Origin: an uncultured Bacteroides sp.
GTDB lineage: Bacteria; Bacteroidota; Bacteroidia; Bacteroidales; Bacteroidaceae
Length of the DNA: 45,203 bases
Direction: 5' to 3'
NCBI RefSeq assembly: GCF_958445495.1
Contig: NZ_CAUCSQ010000037.1
Span: 1 to 45,203 of the forward strand
A model generated the notes under the pieces. The model had not been told where the DNA came from. It made no database searches and worked only from the letters and a program-made list of their open reading frames with translations. Shown here one piece after another: positions 33,826 to 40,662 of this stretch (position 1 is the first letter of the stretch; each line of letters starts with the position of its first letter). The translations under genes were made by a program, and so were the position numbers.

Positions 33826-35136
33826 ATGGACGAGATAGTACAATTCGATTTCCCGACGGATTCACCGAAAATCATCAAAGTGATTGGCGTAGGTGGAGGT
33901 GGCGGCAATGCCGTAAACCACATGTACCGGGAAGGCATACATGACGTGACGTTCGTTCTTTGTAATACGGACAACCAGGCGCTGGCCGAATCACCCGTTC
34001 CGGTGAAGCTGCAACTGGGCCGTAACATCACACAAGGTCTTGGAGCCGGTAACCGTCCCGAACGGGCGCGCGAGGCTGCTGAAGAAAGTATAGAAGACAT
34101 CCGGAACCAGTTGAATGACGGGACTAAAATGGTATTCATCACTGCCGGAATGGGAGGAGGAACCGGAACCGGAGCCGCCCCTGTCATTGCCCGTATCGCG
34201 AAGGAAATGGATATCCTGACTGTCGGTATTGTCACCATCCCATTCATCTTCGAAGGAGAAAAGAAAATCATCCAGGCATTGGACGGTGTAGAACGTATCG
34301 CCCAGCACGTAGACGCTTTATTAGTTATCAACAATGAGCGCCTGCGTGAGATATATGCCGACCTGACCTTCATGAACGCTTTTGGTAAAGCCGACGATAC
34401 GCTTTCCATCGCCGCCAAGAGTATCGCTGAAATCATCACCATGCGCGGCACGGTCAACCTGGACTTCGCCGACGTAAAAACGATTCTGAAAGACGGTGGC
34501 GTAGCCATCATGAGTACCGGATTCGGAGAAGGAGAAAACCGGGTAACCAAAGCAATTGACGATGCCTTGCACTCTCCGTTGCTCAACAACAACGATATCT
34601 TTAACGCCAAGAAAGTCATGTTGAACGTTTCTTTCTGCCCGTCGTCCGAACTGATGATGGAAGAAATGAACGAAATACATGAGTTCATGAGCAAATTCCG
34701 GGAAGGCGTGGAAGTAATCTGGGGCGTAGCCATAGACAACACACTGGATACGAAAGTCAAGATTACCGTACTGGCAACCGGTTTCGGCGTAGAAGACGTG
34801 CCCGGCATGGACAGCCTGCATGCAGCACGCAGTCAGGAAGAAGAAGAACGCCAGTTGCAACTTGAAGAAGAAAAAGAAAAGAATAAAGAGCGTATCCGGA
34901 AAGCCTACGGAGAAAGTGCCAGCGGCATCGGAAGCAAGAGTTTCCGCAAACGCCGCCACATCTACCTGTTCAACTCGGAAGACTTGGACAACGACGACAT
35001 CATCGCCATGGTAGAAGACTCGCCCACTTACCAGCGTGACAAGACGACCCTTACCAAAATCAGGACAAAGGCGGCTCTTGAAGAAGAAGTGGCTGCGGAA
35101 GAGGCAATGGACGACAACGGCGTCATTACATTCTAA
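33826..35136 (+). CDS. ftsZ: Cell division protein FtsZ
   Basis: A 436-residue tubulin-like GTPase that forms the division ring. The GTP-binding loop GGGTGTG is residues 110-116 within ITAGMGGGTGTGAAPVIA; IGVGGGGGNAVNHM is near the N-terminus. The catalytic T7 region reads NLDFADVKTIL. The globular part ends near 325. The tail is acidic and charged (SQEEEERQLQLEEEKEK), then has a basic patch SFRKRRHIYLFNSEDLDNDD, and ends in MDDNGVITF; the classical proteobacterial C-terminal peptide is not recognisable. Last classical dcw gene, 56 bp before the YqeY-type gene. Confidence 0.97.
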   Translation: MDEIVQFDFPTDSPKIIKVIGVGGGGGNAVNHMYREGIHDVTFVLCNTDNQALAESPVPVKLQLGRNITQGLGAGNRPERAREAAEESIEDIRNQLNDGTKMVFITAGMGGGTGTGAAPVIARIAKEMDILTVGIVTIPFIFEGEKKIIQALDGVERIAQHVDALLVINNERLREIYADLTFMNAFGKADDTLSIAAKSIAEIITMRGTVNLDFADVKTILKDGGVAIMSTGFGEGENRVTKAIDDALHSPLLNNNDIFNAKKVMLNVSFCPSSELMMEEMNEIHEFMSKFREGVEVIWGVAIDNTLDTKVKITVLATGFGVEDVPGMDSLHAARSQEEEERQLQLEEEKEKNKERIRKAYGESASGIGSKSFRKRRHIYLFNSEDLDNDDIIAMVEDSPTYQRDKTTLTKIRTKAALEEEVAAEEAMDDNGVITF

Positions 35137-35192
35137 TTGAAATTTTCTAAAGAATATCATTTATAGTTAGTATAACCTGTAATTATAAAAGT

Positions 35193-35642
35193 ATGGATTT
35201 ATTTGACCGGGTCAGCGAAGACATTAAAAACGCAATGAAGGCGAAAGACAAAGTAGCCCTCGAAACTTTGAGAAATGTGAAAAAGGTTTTCCTCGAAGCC
35301 AAAACCGCTCAGGGAGTAAACGATACATTGACGGATGACGCAGCTCTGAAAATCATTCAGAAACTGGTTAAACAAGGAAAAGACGCAGCCGAAATTTACG
35401 TCGGACAAGGACGTCAGGACCTTGCGGATACGGAACTGGCGCAAGTGGTAGTCATGGAAAAATACCTGCCGAAACAAATGTCTGCCGAAGAACTGGAAGC
35501 CGCACTAAAGGAAATCATCGCCGAAACGGGAGCCACCAGCGGTAAGGATATGGGTAAAGTAATGGGAGTCGCTTCCAAAAAACTGGCGGGACTTGCCGAA
35601 GGCCGTGCCATTTCCGCCAAAGTAAAAGAACTTTTGGGATAA
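35193..35642 (+). CDS. GatB/YqeY domain protein
   Basis: A 149-residue cytosolic protein of the YqeY family, related to the tail domain of the GatB subunit of Glu-tRNA(Gln) amidotransferase. Landmarks are MDLFDRVSEDIKNAMKAKDK, IIQKLVKQGKDAAEIY, MEKYLPKQMSAEELE and TSGKDMGKVMGVASKKLAGLAEGR. The family probably binds RNA but lacks a proven function. It follows ftsZ and precedes a terminator, so it is probably the last gene of the dcw transcript. Confidence 0.92.
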   Translation: MDLFDRVSEDIKNAMKAKDKVALETLRNVKKVFLEAKTAQGVNDTLTDDAALKIIQKLVKQGKDAAEIYVGQGRQDLADTELAQVVVMEKYLPKQMSAEELEAALKEIIAETGATSGKDMGKVMGVASKKLAGLAEGRAISAKVKELLG

Positions 35643-35737
35643 ACGTCTTTCTCTTCTACCAGAAGTATTTTTTGTTTTTTATTTCTCATTACTCGTAAAA
35701 TCGAGATAAGAGATTAACCATCAGCAATACATTTATA

Positions 35738-35771
35738 AAGGCTGTCCTAAAATAAAAAATGGGACAGCCTT
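35738..35771 (+). terminator. Terminator of the dcw transcript
   Basis: AAGGCTGTCC at 35738-35747 pairs perfectly with 35762-35771 around a 14-base A-rich loop, followed by CCTTATAATTTATAA. About 95 bp after the YqeY-type stop codon. A second inverted repeat, AATCTCCGC at 35800-35808 with 35849-35857, may serve the convergent recO gene; the rest of 35643-35941 shows nothing else. Confidence 0.65.
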
Positions 35772-35941
35772 CCTTATAATTTATAAACTGTAACATAAGA
35801 ATCTCCGCGATTCCTACCTCGTATTTCTAACAAGTGAAGGCTATAATAGCGGAGATTTCTCCTTTTAAAATTGAATCCATAAGATTTCCAACTTTCAATC
35901 TCCAGGCTGAAACAATTTCTTCTTTGCATTCGGCGATAAGC

Positions 35942-36670
35942 CTAATCGAACAACTCCTTCAAGACTTCCAACGACTTCAATACCGGAAAATCAGGCAGAT
36001 GCAAACGGTAATAATCATTCATTATCGTCAGACAACGGGCGCGTTCCGCCCGGCTCATCGCGAAAAGATGCATCGTTTCATAATTCATACGCATCAATTG
36101 ACGGAGACGTCCCGCCTCTTCAGGATTGATATAAGAGGAATGCATCTGGGGGCGGACGGAAGTAAAACAGGCATTCAGCATATCAAAATAATCACCCGTA
36201 TGATAATCGTCCAGATTAGGATAAAGACCCAGGAAACGGGAAAGCCGCATCAGGAAAACCAGATGAAAATTGGAAAACCCTTCCGGACATTCGTCCAGCC
36301 AGACGATTGAGTGCTGCAAATAAGCGAACAACGAACGATTTTCAGCCTCTTCCCGAACTGCCCGATAAAGAAATTCGGAAAGGAAAAGCGCCATCGAAGA
36401 CTTGTACGGATCATAAGGGATAGAGGAAAAGGGATAAAAAGATTTCGCATCCCGGATACGGTAAATAGACGTGTTGGGCCGGTAATCCGCCTCAAATTCG
36501 ATAAAAGACAAAGGTTGGAACAGGACGGACTTTACCGTCGCCTTCCGTGAACGGGGGACCGACACCAAGAAAGAAGCCCTTCCGGACAACTCCGTATACA
36601 TATCGACAATGATAGACGTATCATTGTATTTAAGCGTATGAAGAACTATTCCTTTCGTTTTCTGCAGCAT
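35942..36670 (-). CDS. recO: DNA repair protein RecO
   Basis: A 242-residue RecFOR-pathway protein that binds single-stranded DNA and SSB and loads RecA. The N-terminal OB-fold is visible (KTKGIVLHTLKYNDTSIIVDMYTELSGRASFLV), then LFQPLSFIEFEADYR and the helical part with SMALFLSEFLYRAVREEAENRSLF. The C-terminal zinc-finger cysteines of some RecO proteins are not all present, as is usual in Bacteroidetes. Convergent with the dcw transcript and divergent from the recombinase gene. Confidence 0.93.
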   Translation of the reverse strand: MLQKTKGIVLHTLKYNDTSIIVDMYTELSGRASFLVSVPRSRKATVKSVLFQPLSFIEFEADYRPNTSIYRIRDAKSFYPFSSIPYDPYKSSMALFLSEFLYRAVREEAENRSLFAYLQHSIVWLDECPEGFSNFHLVFLMRLSRFLGLYPNLDDYHTGDYFDMLNACFTSVRPQMHSSYINPEEAGRLRQLMRMNYETMHLFAMSRAERARCLTIMNDYYRLHLPDFPVLKSLEVLKELFD

Positions 36671-36764
36671 AACCGGTTCACTTCATTTCCAAATCCGGAA
36701 CAAAACTACAAAAATACGGGATAATCCGCCACTTTTTAGGAGGATTAACAACAAAAAAGATGGC

Positions 36765-36772
36765 TACTTTTG
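36765..36772 (+). promoter_or_regulatory. -7 promoter element of the tyrosine recombinase gene
   Basis: TACTTTTG is an exact match to TAnnTTTG and would give a leader of about 30 nt to the start at 36812. No good TTTG is found 19-21 bases upstream, so it may be a weak promoter. It lies outside the invertible segment, so recombinase expression should not depend on its orientation. Confidence 0.5.
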
Positions 36773-36811
36773 TTATAGTCCATGACTAACAAGTAAAGAT
36801 AAACAAAACTT

Positions 36812-37786
36812 ATGAAACGAAAAAGCAATAAAAACGGATTCACCGGATGTGCCAAAGCGTATATCCGGAATTTACAGGAAGAAGGCCGCTATTCAACGGC
36901 ACATGTGTATAAGAATGCAATCTTTTCATTTACGAAGTTCTGCGGTACGCCGGACATCGCATTCGGTCAGATTAACCGCGACAGCCTCCGGCGGTACGGG
37001 CAATATCTTTTCGAATGCGGATTAAAGCCCAACACCGTATCGACGTATATGCGCATGTTACGTAGCATCTACAACCGGGGTGTCGAAACCGGTATCGCCC
37101 GTTTTATCCCGCGGCTGTTCCGCGACGTATTCACAGGAGTGGACGTACGGCAAAAAAAAGCGTTGCCTATCGATGAACTGCACGCACTTCTCTACAAGGT
37201 TCCCCAGTCCCGGCAACTCCGGCGGACACAAATGATTGCCCGGCTGATGTTCCAGTTCTGTGGAATGCCTTTCTCCGATTTCGCACATATGGAAAAGTCG
37301 GCGCTGAAAAACGGAATACTCAGATATAAACGTATCAAAACCGGCACGCCGATGAGTATCGAGATATTGGATGCCGCCCAAAAAGAGATGAACGAGTTGT
37401 ATAACGGCAAAACACCGGCAGAAGACTGTCCGGACTACCTGTTCGACATCCTGAAAGGCGACAAGAAACGGAAAGAGGAAAGGGAATACAAGGAATACCA
37501 GTCGGCTCTCCGGCGGTTCAACAACCAACTGAAAAGCCTCTCAAGAGAACTGCACTTGAAATCGCCCGTCAGTTCATACACCATACGGCATTCTTGGGCT
37601 ACCAATGCCAAATACCACGGTATCCCCATCGAAATGATTAGCGAATCTCTGGGACACAAATCAATTAAAACGACACAAACTTATTTAAAAGGCTTCGGAT
37701 TGGAAAAAAGAACGGAGGCTAACAAGATAAATTGTTTTTACGTAAAATCTTATAGCACGAATAAACCGCAAGAGATAAATATCTAA
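36812..37786 (+). CDS. Tyrosine site-specific recombinase (DNA invertase type)
   Basis: A 324-residue member of the phage-integrase family. An N-terminal SAM-like DNA-binding domain covers about 10-110 (TVSTYMRMLRSIYNRGVE), and the catalytic domain about 120-300. Visible catalytic residues: the beta-hairpin lysine in RYKRIKTGTPM, Arg259-His260 in YTIRHSWATNA, His282 in LGHKSIKTT and the nucleophile Tyr291 in TQTYLKG. The box I arginine, expected before GM in a motif like RGMPF, appears as Cys150 (FCGMPF). Size and lack of an arm-binding domain resemble Bacteroides chromosomal invertases rather than transposon integrases. It lies 20 bp from an inverted repeat of the adjacent invertible segment, which is its likely substrate, making it the switch of the fimbrial operon. 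Confidence 0.92.
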   Translation: MKRKSNKNGFTGCAKAYIRNLQEEGRYSTAHVYKNAIFSFTKFCGTPDIAFGQINRDSLRRYGQYLFECGLKPNTVSTYMRMLRSIYNRGVETGIARFIPRLFRDVFTGVDVRQKKALPIDELHALLYKVPQSRQLRRTQMIARLMFQFCGMPFSDFAHMEKSALKNGILRYKRIKTGTPMSIEILDAAQKEMNELYNGKTPAEDCPDYLFDILKGDKKRKEEREYKEYQSALRRFNNQLKSLSRELHLKSPVSSYTIRHSWATNAKYHGIPIEMISESLGHKSIKTTQTYLKGFGLEKRTEANKINCFYVKSYSTNKPQEINI

Positions 37787-37806
37787 ATATAAACTATTTA
37801 ACTTTT

Positions 37807-37828
37807 CCATTACTTCTTAGGTAACAGA
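37807..37828 (+). repeat. Left inverted repeat (recombination site) of invertible segment
   Basis: Arms CCATTAC and GTAACAG around the core TTCTTAG, then one shared base. It matches the right repeat (38079-38100) in inverse orientation at 20 of 22 positions. The inverted 7-bp arms flanking an asymmetric 7-bp core are what a tyrosine recombinase dimer needs. Confidence 0.9.
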
Positions 37829-37841
37829 TATAATTTTTGCA

Positions 37842-37874
37842 CAAAGGTATATAAAAATAACATCACATTCCAAA
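37842..37874 (-). promoter_or_regulatory. Bacteroides consensus promoter inside the invertible segment
   Basis: On the minus strand TTTG (37874-37871), a 21-base spacer, and TACCTTTG (37849-37842): an exact match to both consensus elements. Predicted start of transcription near 37835, running left through the inverted repeat into the 3' end of the recombinase gene, antisense to it. In the flipped state it would read into the DUF3575 gene. Confidence 0.8.
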
Positions 37875-38022
37875 TTAATCGGACTTTATTTTATTTTTTT
37901 CTTTTGAAAAAATAAAATAGAAAGCAAGAACATGAATGATGCGAATTTCATGTTCCAACCATCTATTGGCGCAATTATCGGACTAAGTTTCGTCCGAAAG
38001 CTTTCAGAAACATTTTGATATT

Positions 38023-38045
38023 AAAAGACCGCCGTCTTTTTCCAC
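38023..38045. terminator. Terminator-like hairpin inside the invertible segment
   Basis: AAAAGAC at 38023-38029 pairs with GTCTTTT at 38034-38040 around CGCC, with more T residues following; on the other strand the same hairpin is also followed by a few T residues. As placed, it would stop transcription entering from the recombinase side. Confidence 0.5.
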
Positions 38046-38078
38046 TTTTTTTCCATAATACAGTCATAAGACAGAAGT

Positions 38079-38100
38079 TCCGTTACCTAAGAAGTAACGG
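38079..38100 (-). repeat. Right inverted repeat (recombination site) of invertible segment
   Basis: Read on the minus strand: arm CCGTTAC, core TTCTTAG, arm GTAACGG. The two arms are perfect inverted copies of each other. It ends 20 bp before the first gene of the fimbrial operon. Confidence 0.9.
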
Positions 38101-38120
38101 ATATTCATAAATAAGAAATT

Positions 38121-38786
38121 ATGACACACAAACCGAATATCACCCCCGAAAGGAAATTGCCTGCCGGCAAAAAGCAGGGATGTGCGATTAGAACTTGGTC
38201 GGTCGCCATTCTCCTTGTTATGTGCTGCTTGGCGGTTTCGGAACTTCGCGGACAAAATATAGCCCTTAAAAGCAACTTGCTTTATGACCTCACCACCTCA
38301 ATCAGCATAGGAGGAGAAATACGGTGTGACGATACGCATACATTTAACCTTTCCCTCAGTTACAACCCGTGGGAGTTCGGAGGGAACAAGAAAATGAAAC
38401 ATTTTCTGATACAGCCGGAATACCGCAAATGGTTTAATGAAGCATTCGCAGGAAGCTTTATCGGCTTTCAACTGCATTATGCCGCGTTCAACTTCGGAGG
38501 AATGCTTCCTTGGGGATTCAGCGATGGGAAAATGTTCGGAATCGAGAACAAACAAATCATCAATAACCGATATCAGGGGAACCTGGCAGGTTTCGGCATC
38601 TCTTATGGTTACCAATGGCTGATTAGCCCGCAATGGAACTTAGAAGCAGGAATCGCATTGGGATATGCCCATCTCAACTACAAACGCTACGGACAACCTG
38701 AAAAGGCAGCTTTGCTGGAGAAATCTCATTGCAACTATTGGGGACCTACCCAAATAGGAATATCAGTCGTCTACTTTATCCGATAA
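38121..38786 (+). CDS. DUF3575 outer-membrane-type protein, copy 1
   Basis: A 221-residue protein of the DUF3575 family, found beside type V fimbrial genes in Bacteroidales. A basic N-terminal tail precedes a hydrophobic export segment at about 26-44 (VAILLVMCCLAVSELRGQ). The mature part is a short beta-barrel-like sequence with alternating aromatic residues: NIALKSNLLYDLTTSISIGGE, NLSLSYNPWEFG, FLIQPEYRKWF and a C-terminal QIGISVVYFIR ending with an aromatic residue pattern typical of barrel strands. First gene of the operon, 20 bp after the right inverted repeat, so its expression should depend on segment orientation. A second copy lies at 39870. Exact role in fimbrial assembly unknown. Confidence 0.85.
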   Translation: MTHKPNITPERKLPAGKKQGCAIRTWSVAILLVMCCLAVSELRGQNIALKSNLLYDLTTSISIGGEIRCDDTHTFNLSLSYNPWEFGGNKKMKHFLIQPEYRKWFNEAFAGSFIGFQLHYAAFNFGGMLPWGFSDGKMFGIENKQIINNRYQGNLAGFGISYGYQWLISPQWNLEAGIALGYAHLNYKRYGQPEKAALLEKSHCNYWGPTQIGISVVYFIR

Positions 38787-38808
38787 ATCAAACTAATAAC
38801 CCTATAAA

Positions 38809-39852
38809 ATGAAAACGAACGCATTCATATTTCTGAGTTTACTGATATGCAATTTGCTTCCGGCACAAAACATAAAACTGGATATCAAACCTCATTTCAT
38901 GGAGGTACGGGCAGATTCTCTGTTCCTTTCCATGGACATGCTGGTAAATGTAGAAGACATGGGGTCTAAAAACGCCGTCATGCTGACACCTGTGCTGACC
39001 AGCCAGGAACGGAGAGTGTTATTGCCGCCGGTCCAGCTAAACGGTAAACAAAAGCATAAATTATATTTACGCAGCCAAATACTGCGCAAAAAGAACGGGA
39101 CCAATGACGGTAATAAGGCTTATTTGGTTCTCGGTGTCGAGGAAGGCCATTCTCAGAACATCGCTTACCGTACTTCTCTGCCGGCAGAAAGCTGGATGAA
39201 CGAAGCTTCCCTTTATCTAAGGAGAACCGTTGTCAAACCTGACGGAGAACATTCCCTGAAAGACACGCTCATCATAACGCAGCAACAGAACAGCTATACG
39301 CCGTTTTTCGATGAAAAACCGGTTCAAGAAAAGGAACCTGTCTACGCCGGGCTTCCCTCTTCCTCTCCAATGCCGGGCGCTACGAAAATGAAATACAAAG
39401 GTGCTTATGTATCTCCCGCAACAGACGACATAGACACCCGTAACCAGAAAGAACTGAACTTCAACCTCGAAGAAGCTAAAATCATGGCGGATATCAACCC
39501 GCAGATGTTGTCCCTGCGCGAACTCTACACCGTAGCACTGTCATACGCGGAGGACAAGGCCAAGTTCTACCAAATCATCAATACCAGCGTCAAGTTATAT
39601 CCGGTACATCCCATCGCCAACTTGAATGCGGCGGCGGCAGCCATAGAACAAGGAGATACGAAAGCGGTAGGCAAATTCCTTTCGATGGCTCTTCATGAAG
39701 GACTTGCCTACAAAAACTGCCGGGGTGTGTACGAGTTGATGACCGGAAATACTTACGAAGGCATCCGGATGCTGAAAGCAGCCAAGGCGGAAGGTTCCGA
39801 AGAAGCGTCGTACAATCTGAATGTATTTTTTGAGAATAGCAAACGTCCTTAA
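38809..39852 (+). CDS. DUF3868-type protein, copy 1, lacking the OmpA domain
   Basis: A 347-residue exported protein (signal peptide 1-18, LLPAQN). The first 130 residues match the pattern of the DUF3868 domain in the gene at 40663: strands with SLFLSMDMLVNVEDMGSKNAVMLTPVL, LPPVQLNGKQKHKLYLR and SLPAESWMNEASLYL. The last 130 residues also align by eye with the C-terminal helical repeats of that paralogue (LSLRELYTVALSYAEDKAKFYQIINTSVKLYPVHPIANLNAAAAAIEQGD against LSLEEMFRLALT and later; quoted in part). The OmpA-like peptidoglycan-binding middle is absent and replaced by a short linker. It is 22 bp after the DUF3575 gene. Confidence 0.8.
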   Translation: MKTNAFIFLSLLICNLLPAQNIKLDIKPHFMEVRADSLFLSMDMLVNVEDMGSKNAVMLTPVLTSQERRVLLPPVQLNGKQKHKLYLRSQILRKKNGTNDGNKAYLVLGVEEGHSQNIAYRTSLPAESWMNEASLYLRRTVVKPDGEHSLKDTLIITQQQNSYTPFFDEKPVQEKEPVYAGLPSSSPMPGATKMKYKGAYVSPATDDIDTRNQKELNFNLEEAKIMADINPQMLSLRELYTVALSYAEDKAKFYQIINTSVKLYPVHPIANLNAAAAAIEQGDTKAVGKFLSMALHEGLAYKNCRGVYELMTGNTYEGIRMLKAAKAEGSEEASYNLNVFFENSKRP

Positions 39853-39869
39853 TCCAGATAGATGATACA

Positions 39870-40433
39870 ATGAGATACTTTATATTCCTTCTGTTGGTAT
39901 TCGGTTGCCTGACCTGCCGCGCACAAAAAGTAGCGGTCAGACTTAACGCGCTTCCGGCGATTGACGGAGCTTTCGGGGGAGGAGTCTCATATAGCCTGGG
40001 AAATAAGAGCACTGTCGAATTGACGGGAAGCCTGCGTCCCTGGAAACGGAGGGAAACCTATGTAAACCGTTATTGGGTAATACAACCGGAATATAAATAC
40101 TGGACTTGCCAGAAGTTCAATGGTTTCTTCTGGGGAGGGTATCTCAACGGGGCGCAGTTCAACATCGGAGGGAAACATCTTCCTTTCGGTCTTTTCTCCG
40201 GACTGAAAAAGTACCGGTATGAAGGTTGGCTGGTAGGAGGCGGTATCAGTTGCGGTTACCACTGGATGCTGAACGACCATTGGAACATAGAAACAGGAGT
40301 AGGAATAGGATATGACTTCATCCGCTATAAACAGTACAACTGCGTTAAGAAATGTGCAGGCTTGCGTGACGAAGGTGATTATCATTATATAGGACCCAAT
40401 AAAATATCGATAAGTTTAGTTTATCTATTTTAA
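39870..40433 (+). CDS. DUF3575 outer-membrane-type protein, copy 2
   Basis: A 187-residue DUF3575 protein with a clean signal peptide (1-19, CLTCRAQ). It shares with copy 1 the order VRLNALPAIDGAFGGGVSYSLG, VIQPEYKYWTCQKFNGFFWG, and a barrel-like C-terminus KISISLVYLF with terminal Phe, as in outer-membrane proteins. Spacing of 17 bp to the gene before and 11 bp to the small gene after places it inside one transcript. Function unknown; probably an outer-membrane partner of the OmpA-type protein at 40663. Confidence 0.85.
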   Translation: MRYFIFLLLVFGCLTCRAQKVAVRLNALPAIDGAFGGGVSYSLGNKSTVELTGSLRPWKRRETYVNRYWVIQPEYKYWTCQKFNGFFWGGYLNGAQFNIGGKHLPFGLFSGLKKYRYEGWLVGGGISCGYHWMLNDHWNIETGVGIGYDFIRYKQYNCVKKCAGLRDEGDYHYIGPNKISISLVYLF

Positions 40434-40444
40434 AAAGGAATAAG

Positions 40445-40636
40445 ATGAAGAATTTGTGGAAAGTCTGGTTCTCCAGAAGAAGAAATATTTACATGCGTAT
40501 TGCACGGCAATACCGAACTACCCCATGGAAAGTATATCGTTTGGGGCACGGAGGGATAGCTAAATCCAAAAAGGATGTGAAAATATTGCAGGAACTGCAA
40601 GAATGCGGAGTCATCTCCCAGATTTATCCGTGGTAA
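40445..40636 (+). CDS. Small basic protein of unknown function in the fimbrial operon
   Basis: A 63-residue, strongly basic protein, rich in Arg, Lys, Trp and Tyr (WKVWFSRRRNIYMRIARQYR, then WKVYRLGHG and a helix EELQ-like KILQELQECGVISQIYPW). No signal peptide or membrane segment, so it is probably cytosolic and may bind nucleic acid. I accept it as a gene because an AAAAAGGAATAAG purine tract precedes its ATG, and it fits exactly between the flanking genes (11 bp before, 26 bp after) in the same strand and transcript. I cannot name its family. Confidence 0.65.
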   Translation: MKNLWKVWFSRRRNIYMRIARQYRTTPWKVYRLGHGGIAKSKKDVKILQELQECGVISQIYPW

Positions 40637-40662
40637 GAAGAAAGACTAAATTTATTATAACG

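Larger units (their letters stand above)
37807..38100. promoter_or_regulatory. Invertible promoter segment controlling the fimbrial operon (OFF orientation here)
   Basis: A segment of 250 bp between two 22-bp inverted repeats, directly between a tyrosine recombinase gene and the fimbrial operon. It is AT-rich and has no reading frame. It holds one consensus promoter on the minus strand (37842-37874) that points left, away from the operon, and a terminator-like hairpin (38023-38040). It also has a 9-bp inverted repeat (GAACATGAA at 37928-37936 with 37947-37955) and a 10-bp palindrome GAAAGCTTTC (37996-38005), either of which could bind a regulator. Inversion would put the promoter about 50 nt upstream of the start codon at 38121. 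Confidence 0.85.

Noticed and set aside
33810..34808. A 332-codon open frame antisense to ftsZ
   Set aside because: Low-complexity Ser/Pro-rich translation; explained by the codon bias of ftsZ on the other strand.
34321..35160. A 279-codon open frame antisense to the ftsZ 3' half
   Set aside because: Phe/Val/His-rich translation typical of reverse frames; no start context.
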